Below, piece by piece: positions 23,595-28,628 of a stretch of 28,628 bases of DNA. Numbering within the stretch: the stretch's first letter is position 1; every line of letters begins with the position of its first letter. The notes below the pieces were generated by a model that was not told the DNA's origin, ran no database searches, and was given only the letters and a program-made list of their open reading frames with translations. Position numbers and translations under genes: made by a program. Origin of the DNA: Candidatus Thorarchaeota archaeon (GTDB taxonomy: Archaea; Asgardarchaeota; Thorarchaeia; Thorarchaeales; Thorarchaeaceae); NCBI GenBank assembly GCA_016839345.1, contig JAEOUL010000290.1:1-28628 (forward strand), in the 5' to 3' direction.

Positions 23595-26384
23595 ATGGAT
23601 GAGAAACCAGATGACAATGGACAATCTTCTCTTGAAGATTTCTTCACAGGTGAAGCGTCTGAAGAATATTTGAATGAGGTATTTGACGGACCTAACAAAC
23701 ATCAGGCCAATCGTGATGCTATCTCATCCAATAACAACGACTCACAAAATGATGCTTCGAGTGATGATCTCTCTGAAGAAGAGGAATTATTACCAATTCA
23801 TGTAGGCGCAGCAGAGCTTCCTGAAGACCTTCCGCCATCCTTTCTCCTGTCCGTTGATTACTCAGGTGAACATAACAAAGCTATTGCTCGTTTGTACAAA
23901 CCTGACTCAAAAGAGGTGTTTTTCTGGCTTGATAATACAGGTCACAAACCCTATTGCTACACGGATTGGCCACCTCAAGCAGTCGAGTCTGTGGGGAAAA
24001 AGCATCGTGGTTTTATTGGTACAGAATCAGTGGATCTTCACGATTTACTCCGTGATGAACCAGTTAAAATGACGAAAGTCATTGGTGACAACCCACTAGC
24101 AATTGGTGGTAGGGCTGACTCAATCAGAAATTCGTTATCAGACCCGAGCACTGGTGTCAATCATGCATGGGAGGCTGCCATCCGCTATCAGCTCTGTTAT
24201 ACTTACGACAACAATCTCGTACCTGGACTCATGTACAAGATTGAGAAAGGAAATCTCATTCCAGTTCCACCAGATGTCGATGCCAAGATTCTCAAAGAGT
24301 TTGAGAAAACCATCAAAGAGGATGAGGATCTCAAATCAATTATCGCGGAATATTCACCCATGTTCTTCACCGAAGTGCCTGATATCTGGCGAATTGCAGT
24401 AGATATTGAAGTGTATACTCCTGTAGCTAATCGCGTTCCTGATACCCGAACCGCAGAATATCCTGTGACAGCAATTGGGCTCTCAGATAATACTGGTTAC
24501 AACAAGTGTTTTCTCCTAAAGAGAGATGGTCATTCAGACGGTAAGAAAGGAAAAGACTTTCCAAAACAACTTGAACTTGTGTATTTTGAAGATGAGGCTG
24601 AGATGCTTGTTGAAGCATTCAAAGTCATTGATCAATATCCTCTTGTATTGACATTTGTTGGGGATACATTTGATCTCAAATACCTCCACAATCGAGCAAA
24701 GCGACTCCGTATAGATATGGACAAATATTGTCCTATAACACTTAGAGGAAATCAGGACCCAAGGCGAGAACGAGCATTATTGAAACGTGGAATCCATGTA
24801 GACTTTTACAAGTTCTTCACAAATCCATCAATCAAAATCTATGCATTATCAGCCGCATATCAAAGGGAGAATCTTGACTCGATAGCAGAGGGAATCTTGG
24901 GAGCCAAAAAATTAGAGCTGAGCGATGATATCTCACGACTAGGATATTTCGAGCTTGCTCATTACTGCTGGCAAGATGCTAATCTAGTGATGCAATTCAC
25001 TCAATTTGAGAGTAACCTCTTACTTCGCTTAATCGTCCTATTGATGCGTATCTCTAGAATGTCAATGGATGAGGTCACCAGATTCTACATATCCTCTTGG
25101 ATTCAGTCACTATTCAGACAGGAGCATCGATCTAATAAGCTATTGATACCCCGTCGTATCGATATTGATAGTGTGAAACAGGCTGACGCACAAATTGAAG
25201 CCACAATTGGTGGAAAAGGATTCAAGGGTGCTATAGTAATTAATCCAATTGCAGGCGTGCATTTCAATGCCACAGTGTTGGACTTTGCTAGCCTATATCC
25301 AACTATTATGAAGACGCACAATATCAGCTACGAAACCGTCGATTGTCCACATGAGGAATGCAAGACAGGAACCGATAACCAAGTGCCAGAAACTGAACAC
25401 TGGACTTGCAATCGCCGTCGAGGGATGATTAGTCAGACTATTGGTTTCTTTAGAGATACACGAGTAAAGTGGTTCAAACCAAAAAGTAAAGACAAAGCTC
25501 TCGATGAAAATACCCGGAACTGGTATTCGGTTGTAGAACGAGCACTGAAAGTATTCGTCAACGCCTCCTACGGAGTCACGGGAGCACCCCACTTTGAGCT
25601 ATTCTGCATGCCTGCTGCAGAAAGTGTGACCGCCTATGGGCGTGATGCGATTCAAAGAACCAAAACAAAAGCAGAGTCCATGGGAATTAGGGTTCTCTAC
25701 GGAGATACTGATTCGGTCTTTCTTGATAATCCTTCAAAGAAACAACAAGAGGAACTCGTGGCTTGGTCCAGTGAAGTCCTTGGAATTGACTTGGAAGTAG
25801 AGAAAACGTACAAGTATGTAGCACTATCAGATCGAAAGAAGAACTACATAGGCGTCTATAAGGATGGAAGAGTAGAGGTCAAGGGGCTGAGTGGCAAAAA
25901 GCGAAACACGCCTGATTTTGCTCAAGATGCCTTCAGAAAGATGCTAGAAGTTCTGAGTAGAGTTGATGACTCTGAAGGATTTGAAGCAGCGAAAGAGGAA
26001 ATACGGGAGATTGTGAACTGTGTCATTGATAGAATTGAAGGAAAGGCTGAAGCATACAATCCCGAAGAACTTGCTTTCAGAATCCAAATGACAAAACCAG
26101 TTCACTCCTATGATACTGATATTCCACATGTCAGAGCAGCAAAGATGCTAATTGAGGCAACGAATGATCCTACTAAGGCGCTGCCTGGTACGATAGTTTC
26201 CTACATAAAGACCAAGGGACAGGATACGGTGATTCCAGTGGAACTTGCTAAAGACATGAGCTACTGGATTGATAAGGACGCATACATTGACATACTGAAG
26301 AGTGTGTTTGAACAGGTTCTTGATTCAGTGGGTCTCGACTTTGACGAGTTTCTTGGATTTACGACTCTTGACAAGTTCTTCTGA
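23595..26384 (+). CDS. polB: Family B DNA polymerase with N-terminal PIP box
   Basis: A 929-residue family B polymerase. Proofreading exonuclease motifs: VDIEVY (Asp270, Glu272), VGDTFDLKYL and YCWQDANLV. Polymerase motifs: DFASLYPTI (Asp563), VNASYG, YGDTDS (Asp704, Asp706) and KKNYIG. A Cys-rich insertion (CPHEEC, then WTC) precedes the fingers. The first 70 residues form an acidic, disordered-looking tail that contains QSSLEDFF (10-17), an exact fit to the PCNA-binding box Q-x2-L-x2-F-F. The C-terminus ends TLDKFF, a PIP-like form lacking Gln. In a cell this enzyme would replicate or repair DNA bound to the sliding clamp. ATG at 23595 fits a CATTTAATC box at about 23569; GTG at 23583 is in frame. 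Confidence 0.9.
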   Translation: MDEKPDDNGQSSLEDFFTGEASEEYLNEVFDGPNKHQANRDAISSNNNDSQNDASSDDLSEEEELLPIHVGAAELPEDLPPSFLLSVDYSGEHNKAIARLYKPDSKEVFFWLDNTGHKPYCYTDWPPQAVESVGKKHRGFIGTESVDLHDLLRDEPVKMTKVIGDNPLAIGGRADSIRNSLSDPSTGVNHAWEAAIRYQLCYTYDNNLVPGLMYKIEKGNLIPVPPDVDAKILKEFEKTIKEDEDLKSIIAEYSPMFFTEVPDIWRIAVDIEVYTPVANRVPDTRTAEYPVTAIGLSDNTGYNKCFLLKRDGHSDGKKGKDFPKQLELVYFEDEAEMLVEAFKVIDQYPLVLTFVGDTFDLKYLHNRAKRLRIDMDKYCPITLRGNQDPRRERALLKRGIHVDFYKFFTNPSIKIYALSAAYQRENLDSIAEGILGAKKLELSDDISRLGYFELAHYCWQDANLVMQFTQFESNLLLRLIVLLMRISRMSMDEVTRFYISSWIQSLFRQEHRSNKLLIPRRIDIDSVKQADAQIEATIGGKGFKGAIVINPIAGVHFNATVLDFASLYPTIMKTHNISYETVDCPHEECKTGTDNQVPETEHWTCNRRRGMISQTIGFFRDTRVKWFKPKSKDKALDENTRNWYSVVERALKVFVNASYGVTGAPHFELFCMPAAESVTAYGRDAIQRTKTKAESMGIRVLYGDTDSVFLDNPSKKQQEELVAWSSEVLGIDLEVEKTYKYVALSDRKKNYIGVYKDGRVEVKGLSGKKRNTPDFAQDAFRKMLEVLSRVDDSEGFEAAKEEIREIVNCVIDRIEGKAEAYNPEELAFRIQMTKPVHSYDTDIPHVRAAKMLIEATNDPTKALPGTIVSYIKTKGQDTVIPVELAKDMSYWIDKDAYIDILKSVFEQVLDSVGLDFDEFLGFTTLDKFF

Positions 26385-26491
26385 TTATGGATGGATTTAA
26401 GTCGAGGGTCTGACAAAGAAATAGTTAATACCGTGACTTGATACACGCAAGAAGACCAAGAGCCCTTCTCCGACCAATCTCGACGGGGTAC

Positions 26492-27532
26492 ATGATAATG
26501 AAGCTGAATTATCGCGAATTCTTCATGCAGAAGATGCTAATTATGTTCAAACCCGAAGACATTGAGATGTCTGCAAAGGATTTCATCTCTACATATGCCT
26601 CTTACATCGAGGATGTCGGAATCGTTGGGAAGGGTCCAGATGGTTATGCTTTGTACCCAAGCAAGACCGCACCTGTCCAAGAGGAACATACTGAATTCTT
26701 TGAAGAGTGGGTTCGTTTGAATGATGCACTCGATATACACGGCGTTGTAGGAATGGACTTTTACACAGATGGTTGGTTCGCTCGTGATCCAAAGTATCAG
26801 ACCATGAATGATCAAAATGTCAAGATGGAGCATCAAATCTGCCCAAATCGAGAAGAGTTCTGGCAGTACGGGGCTGAGATTATCAAGGAGATTGGAACTT
26901 ATCCTATCAATGAGATTCTTCTTTTTGGTACTGGATTCATCCGTGATCATTTCTGCTTCTGCGAACGCTGTAGGAAAGAATTCGCTCCTATGGTCGACCA
27001 AGAACCTGATCGACTAAGCTACGTTTACATTTCTGAAAACCCAGAACATCATGAAAAGTGGCATCAATTCCGTAGTGATAAAGTCCACCAAGGTCTTCAA
27101 TATCTACAGGATGCAGCCACAGAATCAGATGAGGCCACAGGACGAGAGCAACCCCTAAGAATATCGGTGGAAGTTCTCCTTGATCCTGAAACTGGTCTCT
27201 CCGAGGGTGCAAGAAACGAATACGGATATGATTATGCCCGTATTGGTGAAATCACAAAGAATGTCCTGATCAATCTGTTTCCATGGTCACCAATCCTCCC
27301 AACTAAGGGTAGTTCAGAGTATAGTGAACTAGTAGAATCACTCTATTTCGTCAACGAATTCACTCGGCGAGGTGGAAGAGCTTCTCTATTTCGCTGGGGA
27401 GTAACAACCACTGAACAGCTACAAGAGCTAAAAGCACTTGGCAAGGATGTGGGCATTGACAGAATTGTGTCAACATTTCATTATCCTTCAGACTATTCTC
27501 TCCGACGAGAGAGTGCAATTGGTAGTTACTGA
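26492..27532 (+). CDS. Glycoside-hydrolase-like TIM-barrel protein
   Basis: A 346-residue protein that looks like a hypothetical glycoside-hydrolase TIM barrel. Supporting blocks are GVVGMDFYTDGWF, then HQICPNREEFWQYGAEIIKEI (family 'vCPn..e' element), then NEILLFGTGFIRDHF followed by FCFCERCRKEF (Cys155, Cys157, Cys160). In related proteins the 'CfC..Cr..F' segment sits after the strand carrying an acidic catalytic residue; here Asp152 precedes it. Later elements include RISVEVLLDPETG and the final strand DRIVSTFHYP. There is no signal peptide, so it would act in the cytoplasm. The substrate is unknown. ATG at 26492 is chosen, with GGGG just before it; a TTG at 26438 is in frame. It converges with the gene at 27537, with 4 bases between. 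Confidence 0.6.
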   Translation: MIMKLNYREFFMQKMLIMFKPEDIEMSAKDFISTYASYIEDVGIVGKGPDGYALYPSKTAPVQEEHTEFFEEWVRLNDALDIHGVVGMDFYTDGWFARDPKYQTMNDQNVKMEHQICPNREEFWQYGAEIIKEIGTYPINEILLFGTGFIRDHFCFCERCRKEFAPMVDQEPDRLSYVYISENPEHHEKWHQFRSDKVHQGLQYLQDAATESDEATGREQPLRISVEVLLDPETGLSEGARNEYGYDYARIGEITKNVLINLFPWSPILPTKGSSEYSELVESLYFVNEFTRRGGRASLFRWGVTTTEQLQELKALGKDVGIDRIVSTFHYPSDYSLRRESAIGSY

Positions 27533-27536
27533 CGGT

Positions 27537-28364
27537 TTATTGCCTAGCGCTACAGTATGGGCAAACCCTATTGTTTGCTTTGATACTTCTTCCGCACGAG
27601 AAGCAGAAACTATAGCCCTCATTCTCATCTCGAGCATCATCAGTGAATGGACTAAGCTCCCCCTGAGTAAATAAGGATCCAATTCCCTCTATTGATTCGT
27701 CGAGTTTACTGTTACAGACTTTACGACTCTCATCTTCTCCAAAAATCCGATTGTCTCTAGTTTGGTAATGATAGGTTTCTGAAGACAATCTTGAATCATC
27801 ATTGGTGTCACGCCATGGGTCTCCATATTGCTGACTCAACGATTGCATAGTTCTGTCAAGGGCTTCAAAGTCCTTACGATAGTCATCGCTACCATAACCT
27901 GGATCACGAGCTGGACGATTTGCTAGTCTTTCTTCGGAAGCTTGTTGTGACCAAGTTGAATCAAGATTGGATAAGCCTCGTGATGTTTCAACGAATCTAA
28001 TGTGGGCATCGCTCTTCAAACGTTCATACTCGTCTAATGTCAATCCAAGAATCTCAAGAGCTCGGTCTCTTTCAGCACATCTCTTTGATAGCGGACAGCA
28101 GTACGAGAGACTACCATGACAGAGAGATGCCATTGCTCGATCTTGACGTGATTTGAATATCGGACTTATGCGTCGATTTCCAAGGACTATCGAATCACCT
28201 TCAGCCCTAAGTTCAGTATACCCACTTTGGGCAAGTGCTTCCACTATTTCTTTGGCTGGATATGCCCTCCCCTCGATGATGATGTGTCCCTCGGTCTTGT
28301 CAAGACGTACTGGCCTTTCAGTGCTCTTGTTTCCATCATAGGTTGAATATCTCGTTTCTGCCAC
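27537..28364 (-). CDS. Zinc-ribbon protein with Cys-Cys cluster, unknown function
   Basis: I cannot name this 275-residue protein. The N-terminal part (about 22-70) looks like a small alpha-beta domain (HIIIEGRAYPAKEIVEALAQ). It is followed by Cys82-x6-Cys89-Cys90-x5-Cys96 (CHGSLSYCCPLSKRC), a spacing that could bind a metal or an Fe-S cluster, and then RDRALEILGLTLDEYERLK. Residues about 115-245 are Ser/Asp/Arg-rich and look disordered. The C-terminus is a classical zinc ribbon, Cys254-x2-Cys257-x10-Cys268-x2-Cys271. There is no membrane segment. The GTG at 28364 (preceded by AGGTG) is the only start that keeps the first domain. It diverges from the gene at 28507. Confidence 0.75.
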   Translation of the reverse strand: MAETRYSTYDGNKSTERPVRLDKTEGHIIIEGRAYPAKEIVEALAQSGYTELRAEGDSIVLGNRRISPIFKSRQDRAMASLCHGSLSYCCPLSKRCAERDRALEILGLTLDEYERLKSDAHIRFVETSRGLSNLDSTWSQQASEERLANRPARDPGYGSDDYRKDFEALDRTMQSLSQQYGDPWRDTNDDSRLSSETYHYQTRDNRIFGEDESRKVCNSKLDESIEGIGSLFTQGELSPFTDDARDENEGYSFCFSCGRSIKANNRVCPYCSARQ

Positions 28365-28448
28365 CTCACAGACTATGGTCTAACCATCATACGTCCATGC
28401 CCCCTGAGCAATACAGGTGTATGTATTACCTAGGTCTGACGCGGGATA

Positions 28449-28497
28449 GTTATATAGAAGGCATCTTACAGCAAAACGTAGAATTTCTTAAGGAGGA
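28449..28497 (+). promoter_or_regulatory. TATA-like box and strong Shine-Dalgarno for the terminal gene
   Basis: GTTATATAG (28449-28457) is a good TATA box; a start about 25 bases downstream gives a leader of about 30 bases. That leader holds AAGGAGGA (28490-28497), 9 bases before the ATG at 28507. It is the strongest Shine-Dalgarno in the window, suggesting efficient translation. Confidence 0.6.
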
Positions 28498-28506
28498 CAA
28501 TTAAGA

Positions 28507-28628
28507 ATGGGTTGTAAGGCTGAAGGTGCTGCACAGGGTTACACTGTATTGGGTGGTCTTGTTCTTTTAATATATGCAATTTTCCGAATTTATGCCGCTA
28601 TGAACAGTCCTGGTCCTGGTACTATTGA
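28507..28628 (+). CDS. Small membrane protein, 5' part only
   Basis: The gene starts with ATG after a strong AAGGAGG and runs off the window end, so only about 40 residues are visible. A short polar start (MGCKAEGAAQG) is followed by one hydrophobic helix (YTVLGGLVLLIYAIFRIYAA) and then a Pro/Gly-rich turn (MNSPGPGT). A single-span or few-span membrane protein is likely. The rest of the gene and its function cannot be judged. It diverges from the zinc-ribbon gene. Confidence 0.6.
   Translation, partial: MGCKAEGAAQGYTVLGGLVLLIYAIFRIYAAMNSPGPGTI

Noticed and set aside
26537..27001. An antisense open frame opposite the glycoside-hydrolase-like gene
   Set aside because: The plus-strand frame is longer and has conserved blocks; the antisense one has no signal or domain.
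28410..28427. Imperfect regulator site: AATACA-GGTGTA-TGTATT inverted repeat in the divergent gap
   Set aside because: Only 6-base arms and no second copy seen; such a repeat is expected by chance in A/T-rich intergenic DNA.
1..28628. tRNA, rRNA, CRISPR arrays, insertion sequences or phage genes
   Set aside because: No direct-repeat arrays, transposase motifs, or tRNA-like cloverleaf signals were seen in the short gaps between genes.

Overview
The window looks like a compact archaeal chromosome segment. The informational genes are archaeal in type: the NurA-HerA-Mre11-Rad50 set, the archaeosine enzymes ArcS and RaSEA, a family B DNA polymerase with archaeal-style motifs, and start sites preceded by TATA-like boxes, several of them nearly leaderless. 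One protein has an IFT52/GIFT-like domain followed by a coiled coil, and the mix of genes and base composition fits an Asgard-type archaeon (perhaps Thorarchaeia or a relative). That placement is an inference from gene content, not a phylogeny.

Layout. (1) 1-2048: the end of an M24 'pita-bread' protein without catalytic metal ligands. Facing it on the minus strand are two thioredoxins and a gamma-carbonic-anhydrase-like beta-helix protein that lacks one zinc histidine. (2) 2183-7854: an MrfA/Hrq1-like helicase (DUF1998), ArcS and RaSEA in a tight plus-strand operon, followed by a small unknown gene at 7930-8265 and a hairpin terminator. (3) 8313-10881, minus strand: a large beta-sandwich repeat protein without a signal peptide, and a metallo-beta-lactamase-fold protein that has lost its histidines. 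(4) 10986-17591, plus strand: NurA, HerA, Mre11 and Rad50, the archaeal machinery for resecting double-strand breaks, with gaps of 15 and 10 bases and a 4-base overlap. (5) 17637-21345: two tandem related GT-C-like polytopic membrane proteins. (6) 21346-23493: the GIFT/coiled-coil protein, a HIT-family hydrolase and a PPC (DUF296) protein. (7) 23595-26384: family B DNA polymerase with a PIP box near its N-terminus and a PIP-like C-terminus. (8) 26492-28628: a TIM-barrel glycoside-hydrolase-like protein, a zinc-ribbon protein with a Cys-Cys cluster, and the start of a small membrane protein with a strong Shine-Dalgarno sequence.

How the genes work together: the clearest pathways are archaeosine tRNA modification (ArcS attaches lysine to preQ0-tRNA and RaSEA converts it to archaeosine) and DNA end processing (Mre11-Rad50 with HerA-NurA), with a replicative-type polymerase nearby. 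A recurring feature is proteins with recognisable enzyme folds but missing catalytic residues (M24, metallo-beta-lactamase, and in part the gamma-CA).

No intergenic stretch exceeds about 150 bases. I see no rRNA, tRNA, CRISPR array, insertion sequence or prophage. Convergent gene pairs abut or overlap at their stop codons.
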